Notes under the pieces: model-generated
The model's input: the letters and a program-made list of their open reading frames with translations, nothing else
The model's database searches: none
Told to the model about the DNA's origin: nothing
Assembly (NCBI RefSeq): GCF_008180155.1
Contig: NZ_VSZS01000068.1
Span: 124,001 to 188,000, forward strand
Reading direction: 5' to 3'
DNA length: 64,000 bases
Source of the DNA: Neoaquamicrobium microcysteis
GTDB taxonomy: Bacteria; Pseudomonadota; Alphaproteobacteria; Rhizobiales; Rhizobiaceae
Part shown: one piece after another, positions 1 to 8,443 of the stretch
How the letters are laid out: each line of letters opens with the position of its first letter
Numbering within the stretch: position 1 is the stretch's first letter
Translations under genes and position numbers: made by a program

Positions 1-530
1 CCGGCAACGTGAAGCATGGCGGGCTTTTCGAGGCCGCGTTCGGCATGACGCTGGGCGAGATCGTGGACGAGATCGGCGGCGGCACGGCGACCGGCCGTGA
101 GATCAAGGCGGTTCAGGTGGGCGGGCCGCTCGGCGCATATTTCCCGCGCGCGCTGTTCGACACGCCGTTCGACTATGAAGCTTTCGCAGCCAAGGACGGG
201 CTGATCGGCCATGCCGGCATAACCGTCTTCGACGAGACCGCCGACATGCTCAAGCAGGCGCGGTTCGCGATGGAGTTCTGCGCCATCGAGAGTTGCGGCA
301 AGTGCACGCCCTGCCGTATCGGCTCCACACGAGGCGTCGAGACGCTCGACAAGGTGGCGGCAGGCGTCGAACCGGAGAAGAACCTCGCGCTCGTTACAGA
401 CCTCTGCAACACGATGAAATTCGGTTCACTCTGCGCGTTGGGGGGCTTCACGCCCTACCCGGTCATGAGCGCCATCAATCATTTCCCGGATGACTTCGCG
501 CCGCGTGCCGTCGCAGAAGCGGCAGAATAG
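1..530 (+). CDS. fdsB: NAD-dependent formate dehydrogenase beta subunit, 3' part
   Basis: This is the C-terminal part of the NuoF-like, FMN- and Fe-S-binding subunit that passes electrons from formate oxidation to NAD+ in soluble formate dehydrogenases. The frame is open to the window edge, so the true start lies upstream; the GTG at 9 is an internal valine. The SLBB-like stretch comes first, then the four-cysteine [4Fe-4S] region with CGKCTPCRIG near 293-322 and the last cysteine in SLCALGG near 428-445. It is followed 10 nt later by fdsA, the usual fdsGBACD order. The family is certain; FdsB rather than NuoF is inferred from the fdsA neighbour. Confidence 0.93.
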   Translation, partial: GNVKHGGLFEAAFGMTLGEIVDEIGGGTATGREIKAVQVGGPLGAYFPRALFDTPFDYEAFAAKDGLIGHAGITVFDETADMLKQARFAMEFCAIESCGKCTPCRIGSTRGVETLDKVAAGVEPEKNLALVTDLCNTMKFGSLCALGGFTPYPVMSAINHFPDDFAPRAVAEAAE

Positions 531-540
531 GAGAACCGCC

Positions 541-3435
541 ATGGGTCTCGTTCACGAAATCGACTACGGAACACCGGCCTCCCGGGCCGAAAAGCAGATC
601 ACGCTGACGGTCGACGGCTTCGAGGTGACGGTGCCCGAAGGCACATCGATCATGCGCGCCTCAATGGATGCGGGCATCGCCATCCCCAAGCTCTGCGCGA
701 CCGACATGGTCGACGCGTTCGGATCCTGCCGGCTCTGCCTCGTCGAGATCGAAGGCCGCAACGGCACGCCATCCTCCTGCACCACGCCCGTTGCCGAAGG
801 CATGGTCGTGCACACGCAGACTGGTCGCCTGAAGGACATCCGCCGCGGCGTGATGGAGCTCTACATCTCCGACCATCCGCTCGACTGCCTGACCTGCGCA
901 GCAAACGGAGATTGCGAATTGCAGGACATGGCCGGCGCGGTCGGCCTGCGCGACGTTCGCTACGGCTACGATGGCGACAACCATGTGTTTGCGAAAAGCT
1001 GGGGCGCACTGTCGGATGGCACTGCAAACATGCGTTGGATGCCGAAGGACGAGTCCAACCCTTACTTCACCTACGATCCGTCCAAATGCATCGTCTGCTC
1101 GCGCTGCGTGCGTGCCTGCGAGGAAGTGCAGGGCACGTTTGCGCTGACGATTGAGGGCCGCGGCTTCGGCAGCCGCGTGTCGCCCGGCATGCATCAGGAT
1201 TTCCTTTCTTCGGAATGCGTGTCCTGCGGCGCTTGCGTGCAAGCCTGCCCTACTGCGACGCTCACCGAAAAATCCGTCATCGAGATCGGCCAGCCGGAAC
1301 GCTCGGTCGTCACCACCTGTGCCTATTGCGGTGTTGGCTGCTCGTTCAAGGCTGAGATGCGCGGCGACGAACTGGTGCGCATGGTGCCCTACAAGGACGG
1401 CAAGGCCAATCGCGGCCATAGCTGCGTTAAGGGCCGCTTTGCCTATGGATACGCGACCCACAAGGAACGCATCCTGAACCCGATGGTGCGCGAGAAAATC
1501 ACGGACCCTTGGCGTGAGGTGACCTGGGAGGAAGCCTTCGCCCACATCGCCGGAGAGTTCCGCCGCATCCAGTACCAGTATGGCAGGGGCGCGATCGGCG
1601 GCATCACCTCCTCGCGCTGTACCAACGAGGAAACCTACCTCGTTCAGAAGCTGATCCGGCAGGGTTTCGGCAACAACAATGTCGATACCTGCGCCCGCGT
1701 CTGTCACTCGCCCACCGGCTACGGCCTCGGCCAGACCTATGGAACGTCGGCTGGCACGCAGGATTTCGATTCCGTCGAGCATTCCGACGTCGTCATGGTG
1801 ATCGGTGCCAACCCTGCCGCCGGGCACCCTGTATTCGCCTCGCGCATGAAGAAGCGCCTGCGCCAAGGGGCGAAGCTCATCGTGATCGACCCGCGCCGCA
1901 CGGAGACCGTGAAGTCGCCGCATGTCGAAGCGTCCTATCATCTGCCGCTCAAGCCCGGAACCAACGTCGCGATCGTGACGGCGATGGCGCACGTCATCGT
2001 CACCGAAGGGCTGTTCGACGAGGCTTTCATCCGCGAGCGGTGCGACTGGTCCGAGTTCGAGGATTATGCCGAGTTCGTTTCCGACAAGGCCTACAGCCCG
2101 GAGGCGGTGGAAGCTTTCACGGGCGTGGAGGCCGAGACGATCCGTGGCGCGGCCCGGCTCTACGCCACTGGCGGCAACGGCGCGATTTATTACGGTCTTG
2201 GCGTAACCGAGCACAGCCAGGGCTCGACGACCGTGATGGGCATCGCGAACCTCGCCATGCTGACCGGCAATATCGGCCGCCCGGGGGTGGGCGTAAACCC
2301 GTTGCGCGGCCAGAACAACGTTCAGGGCTCGTGCGACATGGGCTCGTTCCCGCACGAACTGCCGGGCTACCGCCACGTATCGGGCGATGCGGTGCGTGAC
2401 ATCTACGAGGCGCTGTGGGGCGTCAAGATTGACACCGAGCCGGGCCTGCGCATTCCCAACATGCTCGACGCCGCAGTGGAAGGCACGTTTAGGGGCATAT
2501 ACATCCAGGGTGAGGACATCCTGCAGTCCGACCCCGACACCAAGCATGTCTCCGCCGGCCTTGCCGCGATGGAATGCGTCGTCGTGCACGACCTGTTCCT
2601 CAACGAGACCGCGCGGTATGCGCATGTTTTCCTGCCGGGTTCGACGTTCCTTGAGAAGGACGGCACGTTCACCAATGCCGAGCGGCGCATCAACCGCGTG
2701 CGCAAGGTGATGGCCCCGAAGAACGGGCTTGCCGACTGGGAGGTAACGCAAAGGCTTGCGCAGGCGATGGGGCTCAACTGGGCCTACGACCACCCGTCGC
2801 AGATCATGGACGAGATCGCACAGACGACGCCGTCCTTCGCCAATGTCTGCTACGACTATCTGGAGCGAATGGGCTCGGTACAGTGGCCTTGCAATGACAA
2901 GGCGCCTGCGGGCACGCCGATCATGCATGTGGACGGGTTCGTGCGCGGCAAGGGCAAGTTCATCCGCACCGAATATGTCGCGACCGACGAGAAGACCGGG
3001 CCGCGCTTCCCGCTGCTGCTGACCACCGGCCGCATCCTCAGCCAGTATAATGTCGGAGCGCAGACGCGACGCACGCCGAACGTCATCTGGCACGACGAGG
3101 ACGTGCTTGAAATCCACCCACACGACGCCGAGCAGCGAGGTGTGCGTGACGGAGACTGGGTGCGCCTGACCAGCCGCTCGGGCGAGACGACGCTGCGCGC
3201 GACGATCACCGACAAGGTCGCGCCGGGCGTGGTCTACACAACGTTCCATCACCCAGACACGCAGGCCAACGTCATTACCACCGACTATTCTGACTGGGCG
3301 ACGAACTGCCCCGAATACAAGGTGACGGCGGTGCAGGTCGGCCCTTCGAACGGGCCGTCTCGGTGGCAGGAAGAATATGAAGACCTGTCGCGCAAGAGCC
3401 GCCGGATCGAAGGACACATGGAGGCGGCGGAGTGA
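541..3435 (+). CDS. fdsA: NAD-dependent formate dehydrogenase alpha (molybdenum) subunit
   Basis: Catalytic subunit, 964 aa, that oxidises formate to CO2 at a bis-MGD molybdenum centre in the cytoplasm. The N-terminus is NuoG-like: a [2Fe-2S] domain (C52, C63, C66, C80), a His-Cys3 cluster site (H112, C116, C119, C125) and two ferredoxin-type clusters (C183-C193 and C226-C236). The molybdopterin domain begins with C260, C263, C267 and C295. The CARVCHSP motif at 384-391 holds C388, which aligns with the molybdenum ligand that is selenocysteine in E. coli FdhF, so this is a cysteine enzyme. The start ATG follows AGGAGAACCGCC. The frame stays open upstream but that part overlaps fdsB. The stop overlaps the GTG of fdhD. 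Confidence 0.97.
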   Translation: MGLVHEIDYGTPASRAEKQITLTVDGFEVTVPEGTSIMRASMDAGIAIPKLCATDMVDAFGSCRLCLVEIEGRNGTPSSCTTPVAEGMVVHTQTGRLKDIRRGVMELYISDHPLDCLTCAANGDCELQDMAGAVGLRDVRYGYDGDNHVFAKSWGALSDGTANMRWMPKDESNPYFTYDPSKCIVCSRCVRACEEVQGTFALTIEGRGFGSRVSPGMHQDFLSSECVSCGACVQACPTATLTEKSVIEIGQPERSVVTTCAYCGVGCSFKAEMRGDELVRMVPYKDGKANRGHSCVKGRFAYGYATHKERILNPMVREKITDPWREVTWEEAFAHIAGEFRRIQYQYGRGAIGGITSSRCTNEETYLVQKLIRQGFGNNNVDTCARVCHSPTGYGLGQTYGTSAGTQDFDSVEHSDVVMVIGANPAAGHPVFASRMKKRLRQGAKLIVIDPRRTETVKSPHVEASYHLPLKPGTNVAIVTAMAHVIVTEGLFDEAFIRERCDWSEFEDYAEFVSDKAYSPEAVEAFTGVEAETIRGAARLYATGGNGAIYYGLGVTEHSQGSTTVMGIANLAMLTGNIGRPGVGVNPLRGQNNVQGSCDMGSFPHELPGYRHVSGDAVRDIYEALWGVKIDTEPGLRIPNMLDAAVEGTFRGIYIQGEDILQSDPDTKHVSAGLAAMECVVVHDLFLNETARYAHVFLPGSTFLEKDGTFTNAERRINRVRKVMAPKNGLADWEVTQRLAQAMGLNWAYDHPSQIMDEIAQTTPSFANVCYDYLERMGSVQWPCNDKAPAGTPIMHVDGFVRGKGKFIRTEYVATDEKTGPRFPLLLTTGRILSQYNVGAQTRRTPNVIWHDEDVLEIHPHDAEQRGVRDGDWVRLTSRSGETTLRATITDKVAPGVVYTTFHHPDTQANVITTDYSDWATNCPEYKVTAVQVGPSNGPSRWQEEYEDLSRKSRRIEGHMEAAE

Positions 3436-4259
3436 CCGCCCGCCCGCCCGTCACCTCGACGACGCGCATCGCACGGCGCGCGTCGGGAATGAAAGCCGCG
3501 GCGCGCAACGTGCCGGAAGAGACGCCGGTCGCGCTGTCTTATGCCGGCACGACGCATGCGGTGATGATGGCAAGCCCGGCGGATTTCGAGGATTTCGCAG
3601 TCGGTTTTTCGATCACCGAGGGGATCGTCGCCAAAGCGGACGAGATCGAAAGCGTGACGATGCAGGATGTGGGCGCCGGCGTGGACATCCAGATCAGGCT
3701 TAAGGACACCGCCAATACACGCTTCGAGGCGCGGCGCAGGCGACTGGCCGGGCCCGTAGGCTGTGGGTTGTGCGGGATCGAATCTATCGACGAAGCGATG
3801 CGCGACGTGGACACGGTACGCGGCTCGACCCTGGCTCTGGATGCTTCCCAGATTACCGAGGCGGTGCAGTTGCTTTCGAAGCAGCAACCTTTCCATGCAG
3901 AGACTGGCGCGGTGCACGCCGCAGGCTTCTACGTGCCAGGCAAGGGCATCGTGATGGCGCGTGAGGATGTGGGCCGCCACAACGCACTCGACAAGTTGGC
4001 CGGCGCGCTGAGCAAGGCGGGCATCGCGGGTGCGTCGGGCGCAGTGGTGGTCACATCGCGCGTGTCGGTGGAAATGGTGCAGAAGACGGCTGCCATCGGA
4101 GCGCCGTTCATACTTGCCGTTTCCGCGCCGACGGCGCTGGCGATCCGCACGGCCGATGCCGCCGGCATGACGCTTGTCGCGCTGGTGCGGGGCGAGGACT
4201 TCGACGTCTTCACCCATCCCGAGCGGCTGAAAAGCGGAGATGCACGCGATGTCGCATGA
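3432..4259 (+). CDS. fdhD: Formate dehydrogenase accessory sulfurtransferase FdhD/FdsC
   Basis: FdhD-family protein, 275 aa, that transfers sulfur from a cysteine desulfurase to the molybdenum cofactor before insertion into formate dehydrogenase. The diagnostic CGLCGIES motif with its two cysteines lies near residues 112-119. The start is GTG, in a GTGA overlap with the fdsA stop and behind a GGAGGCGGCGGA purine run, so translation is probably coupled. In Rhodobacter capsulatus the same position is occupied by FdsC, which is of this family. No irregularity seen. Confidence 0.95.
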   Translation: MTARPPVTSTTRIARRASGMKAAARNVPEETPVALSYAGTTHAVMMASPADFEDFAVGFSITEGIVAKADEIESVTMQDVGAGVDIQIRLKDTANTRFEARRRRLAGPVGCGLCGIESIDEAMRDVDTVRGSTLALDASQITEAVQLLSKQQPFHAETGAVHAAGFYVPGKGIVMAREDVGRHNALDKLAGALSKAGIAGASGAVVVTSRVSVEMVQKTAAIGAPFILAVSAPTALAIRTADAAGMTLVALVRGEDFDVFTHPERLKSGDARDVA

Positions 4260-4509
4260 CGAAACTCCCTTCGACCCGTACGCCAAGCTGGTGCGGATGG
4301 CGAACCAGATCGGAACCTTCTTCGAATCCAAACCGCACGACGAGGGCGTCGCGGGCGTGGCCGAACACATCAACAAGTTCTGGGAACCGCGGATGCGACG
4401 CCATCTGTTCGAAGTCGTCGATGCCGGTGGTGGGGACCTGAAGCCGATCGTGCTGGAAGCGGCAGGGACGATCAGGCGACCCGCGCCGGAGGAGCGCAAG
4501 GCAGGCTAG
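4249..4509 (+). CDS. fdsD: Formate dehydrogenase delta subunit
   Basis: Small cytoplasmic protein of 86 aa matching the FdsD family: N-terminal DPYAKLVRMANQI, then FFESKPHDEGVAGVAEHINKFWEPRMR. FdsD is known as an accessory, sub-stoichiometric subunit of FdsGBAD complexes. The ATG at 4249 has AGCGGAG at good spacing; the in-frame ATG at 4240 sits directly against that motif and is less likely. It overlaps the 3' end of fdhD by 11 nt and closes the operon; the AraC gene downstream is convergent. Confidence 0.93.
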   Translation: MSHDETPFDPYAKLVRMANQIGTFFESKPHDEGVAGVAEHINKFWEPRMRRHLFEVVDAGGGDLKPIVLEAAGTIRRPAPEERKAG

Positions 4510-4520
4510 AGCGCGTCCGA

Positions 4521-5516
4521 TCATCCAGCCATCGGTCGAGCGCGCGCCGTATCGACCTCGGCCAGCGCCATTCTCATGAAGCGGCCCGGCGCAATGCCGA
4601 CGTGACGGCTGAAGGCCGTGCTGAAAGTGCTCGCCGACCCGTAGCCGATACGACCAGCCACTTCATCCAGGGCAATATCGCCACCTCGCAGAAGGCTCTT
4701 GGCAACCGCCATACGCCAGGACAGGAGATACTCCATAGGCCTGACGCCGGTCATTCTGGTGAAGCGGTCGAAGAAGGCCGACCGGGACATACCGGCTTCG
4801 CGTGCGAGGTCGGGGATGGTCCAGGAACGCTCCATGTCGCCGTGCATGCATCGCAGCGCTTTCGCGATACGGGCGTCGGCCAGACCGCGCAGCAGGCCCG
4901 GACCCGCCTCATGGCCGGGTGCCGCGCGCAGCGCCTCAATGAGCAGAATTTCCACCAGCCGTTCGAGTATGAAGTCCCGGCCGATATTGTCGCACGCCGC
5001 TTCCTCGCCGACCAGGCGCACAAGTTGCGCCAGCCGCGGGACACCGCGCACGTGGATCATGCGCGGAAGACGCGACACAAGCAGCGCCGCGTCGGGCGAC
5101 CCGAATTTGAACCAGCCGCCGAACTGACGGACGTCCACTGGTCCATCTTGGCGGCCGTAGCGGATTTCGCGGCCCGGCGACAGGGAGGCCTGCGGATCTA
5201 TATGTCGGAGGGGTGCGGGCTCGAAGCCGGACATGGTGAAGGCAGGTGTAGCTGGCAGCAGGACGAAGTCACCGGCTTCAAGAACAACAGGCGCCTCACC
5301 ATCGACGGCAAGGTGACACCTCCCTTCCGTGACGGCGCAGAAACCCGCTTGGCCAAATTCGCCATAGCGCACCGCCCAGCGGCCGGCACCGCAGATGCCT
5401 TTGGAAAACACCGCGCTCGGTCGCAGTAACTGGATCACCTGGGACAATGGGTCGATCAAAACCGGACTATCTCCAATGAATATAGGACTTCTGATCGATG
5501 ATGGTCCATCATCCAT
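4521..5516 (-). CDS. AraC-family transcriptional regulator with cupin-type sensor domain
   Basis: A 331-aa regulator. The N-terminal two thirds has cupin-type features (CHLAVDGEAPVVLEAGDFVLLP near 85-110) and the last ~100 residues form the double helix-turn-helix: WTIPDLAREAGMSRSAFFDRFTRMTG and a second one ending GYGSASTFSTAFSRHVGIAPG. It is divergent from the SDR gene at 5563, its likely target. Only 46 nt separate the two ATGs, so the true start may be a later codon; the family-like sequence begins around residue 20 (VLIDPLSQVIQLL). The effector is unknown. Confidence 0.9.
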   Translation of the reverse strand: MDDGPSSIRSPIFIGDSPVLIDPLSQVIQLLRPSAVFSKGICGAGRWAVRYGEFGQAGFCAVTEGRCHLAVDGEAPVVLEAGDFVLLPATPAFTMSGFEPAPLRHIDPQASLSPGREIRYGRQDGPVDVRQFGGWFKFGSPDAALLVSRLPRMIHVRGVPRLAQLVRLVGEEAACDNIGRDFILERLVEILLIEALRAAPGHEAGPGLLRGLADARIAKALRCMHGDMERSWTIPDLAREAGMSRSAFFDRFTRMTGVRPMEYLLSWRMAVAKSLLRGGDIALDEVAGRIGYGSASTFSTAFSRHVGIAPGRFMRMALAEVDTARARPMAG

Positions 5517-5562
5517 TGGCTACATAGGTCTCGTCAACACCAAACACACATAGGAGACCTGA

Positions 5563-6306
5563 ATGAAAACCGTACTGATCACCGGTTGCTCGTCCGGCTA
5601 CGGACTTGAAACGGCACGCCATTTCCATGCGCAGGGCTGGCGCGTCATCGCGACCATGCGCAATCCCCGCGACGGGTTGCTCCCCGTCTCGGAGCGCATT
5701 CGTCTTCTCCAGCTCGACGTAACCAGCGAGCCCAGCATCGCCGCCGCGATCGAGGTCGCCGGCCCTATCGACGTTCTCGTCAACAATGCAGGGATCGGCG
5801 TGGTCGGGGCCTTCGAGGCGACGCCCATGTCTCATATACGCAAAGTGTTCGAGGCCAACACCTTCGGTGTGATGGCCATGGTACAGGCCGTGATCCCGCA
5901 GATGCGGGCGCGGCGTGCGGGCACCGTCGTCAACGTGACCTCCAGCGTGACCTTGGCGCCGATGCCGCTGGCTGCAGCCTACACCGCCAGCAAACAGGCC
6001 ATTGAAGGTTTTACCGGCTCTTTGGCTCATGAACTGGATGTGTTCGGCATCCGGGTGAAGCTGGTGGAACCGGGTTACGCGCCGACAACGCGATTTGCGG
6101 CGAACACAGATATTCCGGTCGCAGATCTGATCCCCGAGCCCTACGCAGATTTTGCAGGGCCGATCTTTGCCGAATTCGCCAGACCGGCCCAGACGACGAG
6201 GGAAAACGATGTGGCCGAGACGATCTGGCTGGCCGCCAACGACACGTCGAGCCGCCTGCGCTATCCGGCAGGGCCAGATGCCGTCGCACTGGCAAGGGCG
6301 GGTTGA
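5563..6306 (+). CDS. Short-chain dehydrogenase/reductase
   Basis: Classical SDR of 247 aa, an NAD(P)-dependent oxidoreductase. The glycine-rich dinucleotide motif TGCSSGYG lies at residues 7-14, NNAG near 72-75, and the catalytic YTASK near 139-143 with the serine in VTSSV before it. AGGAG precedes the ATG. It is divergent from the AraC gene, so the pair is probably a self-contained regulated unit. The substrate cannot be deduced; related SDRs act on small carbonyls. Confidence 0.93.
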   Translation: MKTVLITGCSSGYGLETARHFHAQGWRVIATMRNPRDGLLPVSERIRLLQLDVTSEPSIAAAIEVAGPIDVLVNNAGIGVVGAFEATPMSHIRKVFEANTFGVMAMVQAVIPQMRARRAGTVVNVTSSVTLAPMPLAAAYTASKQAIEGFTGSLAHELDVFGIRVKLVEPGYAPTTRFAANTDIPVADLIPEPYADFAGPIFAEFARPAQTTRENDVAETIWLAANDTSSRLRYPAGPDAVALARAG

Positions 6307-6471
6307 CGGAATCGTGTCACCGCAAACGAAAAAGGCCGGGATTGACCCGACCCTTCCCTACGCTCTCGCCTATGCCGGTTCATCCGCGGTCATCGACTGG
6401 CGATCTCTTCTCGCAGGCAGACATAGCTCGCCGGGATGACGGGCAGATGACAGCCTGCGGGAAACCGGCGT

Positions 6472-6843
6472 TCAGGCCTCCCTGCGGAAGATGATCACCG
6501 CAAACAACAGAACGCCTGCAAAGGTGACCAGCGACGATATGGCGACCAGCGGTTCCAGTTCGGTCCGCCCGCTCAGGAGCATGTAAAGGCTCGGCGTCAT
6601 GACGGCGACGCCGATCGTGTAGACGAAGTATTGTATCCTCGCCAGGCGCGTTGCGCCCTTGCTCGGATGAAGCGCCAGATAGACGCCGAACAGGAACATA
6701 GTGACCCAGCCGAGCAGGTTGATGTGGGCATGCGCGCCCGCCGGTGCATAGCTGTGGGTGATCGACATATGCAGGCCGACCATGATGCCGACGATAAGGA
6801 AAACGATCGCCGTCTTGAAGTAATAGTTGGATATGTTGGTCAT
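6472..6843 (-). CDS. Small four-helix membrane protein, haem-copper-oxidase subunit I-like
   Basis: A 123-aa hydrophobic protein with about four membrane segments (near residues 10-28, 42-60, 70-90, 98-118). Helix 1 contains GLHMSITHSY and helix 2 contains AHAHINLLGW. Histidines placed this way resemble the N-terminal helices of cbb3/NorB-type oxidase subunit I, and short proteins of this kind are often labelled cytochrome-c oxidase. It is far too short to be a whole oxidase subunit. A strong GGGAGGGG Shine-Dalgarno precedes the ATG. No oxidase partner is nearby; function unknown, haem binding is a guess. Confidence 0.75.
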   Translation of the reverse strand: MTNISNYYFKTAIVFLIVGIMVGLHMSITHSYAPAGAHAHINLLGWVTMFLFGVYLALHPSKGATRLARIQYFVYTIGVAVMTPSLYMLLSGRTELEPLVAISSLVTFAGVLLFAVIIFRREA

Positions 6844-6931
6844 CGTACACCCCTCCCAATAAAGGCGGGGCAGAAAATAGCATAAACGATGTGACTCTTA
6901 CATCATCACAACTGGTATCCACCGCCAAAAG

Positions 6932-6962
6932 AGAAGGCCGAAAGGATGACTTTCGGCCTTCT
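6932..6962 (-). terminator. Terminator after the aldehyde dehydrogenase operon
   Basis: A perfect 13-bp stem (AGAAGGCCGAAAG pairing with CTTTCGGCCTTCT) with a GATGA loop lies just past the stop of the aldehyde dehydrogenase gene and is followed on the minus strand by CTTTTGG. It ends the long minus-strand transporter operon. Confidence 0.85.
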
Positions 6963-6980
6963 GGTTTGCGTCTCGTGTTT

Positions 6981-8441
6981 TCAGAAAACCGGAGGATAGG
7001 GCCGGCCGCCGCGATCGAGCGTGATCCAGCGCGTTTCGGTGAAGGTTTCAAGCGACCAGCGCCCGCCATGCTTGCCGACCCCGGAAGCCTTGAATCCGCC
7101 GAACGGTACATGCGGCTCGTCGTTCACCGAGGAACAGTTGATGTGGCAATTGCCTGTGTCCAGACGGTTGACGATGGCCAGGCCGCGGTTCTCGTCGCGC
7201 GTCATCACGCCGGCCGACAGGCCGTACTCGGTGTCGTTGGCGATCTGTACCGCCTCGTCGTCGGTACGGAAGGGAATGACCGGAACGACGGGGCCGAACG
7301 TCTCGTCCTGATAGAGTTTCATGTCGGGCGTGACGCCGGTTAGGATCGTCGGCTCGACAAAACGGCCCTCGATCTTGCCGCCGAGCACGACCTTCGCTCC
7401 CTTGGCGATGGCGTCTTCGAGCTGCTCCTTCACCTTGGCAACCTGCTTGTCGTTGATAAGCGGGCCTATGATGTGCTCCTTGCTCTTGGTCGGGTCACCG
7501 ACCTTGAGCTTGGAGGCGCGCTCGACGAAACGCTTGAGGAAGTCGTCGAAAATCTTCTCGTGGACCAGCACCTTCTCGACGGACATGCAGATCTGGCCCT
7601 GATGCATGAAGGAGCCGAAATTGGCGGCCTGGGTGGCGCGCTCCATCTCGGCGTCGTCCAGGACGATAAGGGAGTCCTTGCCACCGAGCTCCACGCAACA
7701 CTTCTTGAGATGCGCGCCCGCCTTGGCCGCGATCTGCCGGCCGACCGCGGTGGACCCGGTAAACGAGATGCCCTTGACGTAGGGGTGCTCGATCAGCTCG
7801 TCGCCCACTTCCTGCACATTTTCGCGCGAGCAGGTGACGACATTGAAGACGCCTTTGGGCAGGCCTGCCTCCTCGAAAATCTCGGCGAAGAGCAGACCTC
7901 CCAGATAGGGCGTCTCCTCCGACGGCTTGAGCACGATGGTGTTGCCGGCGACCAGCGGAAAGAGAAAGCCGCGCGCGGTGAGGATGCAGGGGAAGTTCCA
8001 TGGCGAGATGACCGACACAACGCCCATCGGCCGGCGCGTCGCCATCGAGACCTTGCCGTATTCGGACGGCATGACCTCGCCGATCGGGTTCCACACGGAC
8101 GCCGCGGCAGCATGGAAAACCTCAGGAACGTAGCCGGTTTCGAACATGCCCTTGCCGAACCAGCCGCCGCCCTCGGCCTGGATGGCATCGACGATTTCCA
8201 TGCGTCGCCGTTCCCAGATCTCGGCAGCCTTATGCAGGTAGTGGGCGCGCTTGGAAAACGGCAGTTGCGACCATTCGGGGAACGCCGCATGCGCCGCCTC
8301 AATGGCGGCGGCCGTCTCGGCGCGGCCGCTGTCAGGCACGTCGGCCCACACGGAGCCGTCGGCGGGGTTGAGGTCCTTGAAGGTCTTCTTGGCGGCAGCC
8401 CAGCCGCCGCCGATATACATGCCTTCGAAAACGCGAGCCAT
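6981..8441 (-). CDS. Aldehyde dehydrogenase (NAD(P)+), last gene of the transporter operon
   Basis: ALDH-superfamily enzyme, 486 aa, oxidising an aldehyde to its acid. The catalytic cysteine is in HQGQICMSVEK and the general-base glutamate in VELGGKDSLIVL; the cofactor-binding SFTGSTAVGR is also present. The ATG at 8441 lies 7 nt after a GGAGG that overlaps the end of the LivF-like gene; the two genes are 2 nt apart, so they are co-transcribed and probably translationally coupled. Together with the second ALDH at 13708 it suggests that the transported compound is metabolised through an aldehyde. The substrate is unknown; similarity to benzaldehyde- or vanillin-type ALDHs is an impression only. 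Confidence 0.93.
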   Translation of the reverse strand: MARVFEGMYIGGGWAAAKKTFKDLNPADGSVWADVPDSGRAETAAAIEAAHAAFPEWSQLPFSKRAHYLHKAAEIWERRRMEIVDAIQAEGGGWFGKGMFETGYVPEVFHAAAASVWNPIGEVMPSEYGKVSMATRRPMGVVSVISPWNFPCILTARGFLFPLVAGNTIVLKPSEETPYLGGLLFAEIFEEAGLPKGVFNVVTCSRENVQEVGDELIEHPYVKGISFTGSTAVGRQIAAKAGAHLKKCCVELGGKDSLIVLDDAEMERATQAANFGSFMHQGQICMSVEKVLVHEKIFDDFLKRFVERASKLKVGDPTKSKEHIIGPLINDKQVAKVKEQLEDAIAKGAKVVLGGKIEGRFVEPTILTGVTPDMKLYQDETFGPVVPVIPFRTDDEAVQIANDTEYGLSAGVMTRDENRGLAIVNRLDTGNCHINCSSVNDEPHVPFGGFKASGVGKHGGRWSLETFTETRWITLDRGGRPYPPVF

Positions 8442-8443
8442 AT

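Noticed and set aside
661-3417. 918-codon minus-strand open frame opposite fdsA
   Set aside because: Antisense shadow of a GC-rich gene; its sequence is Arg/His/Val-rich without any motif, while fdsA on the other strand is certain.
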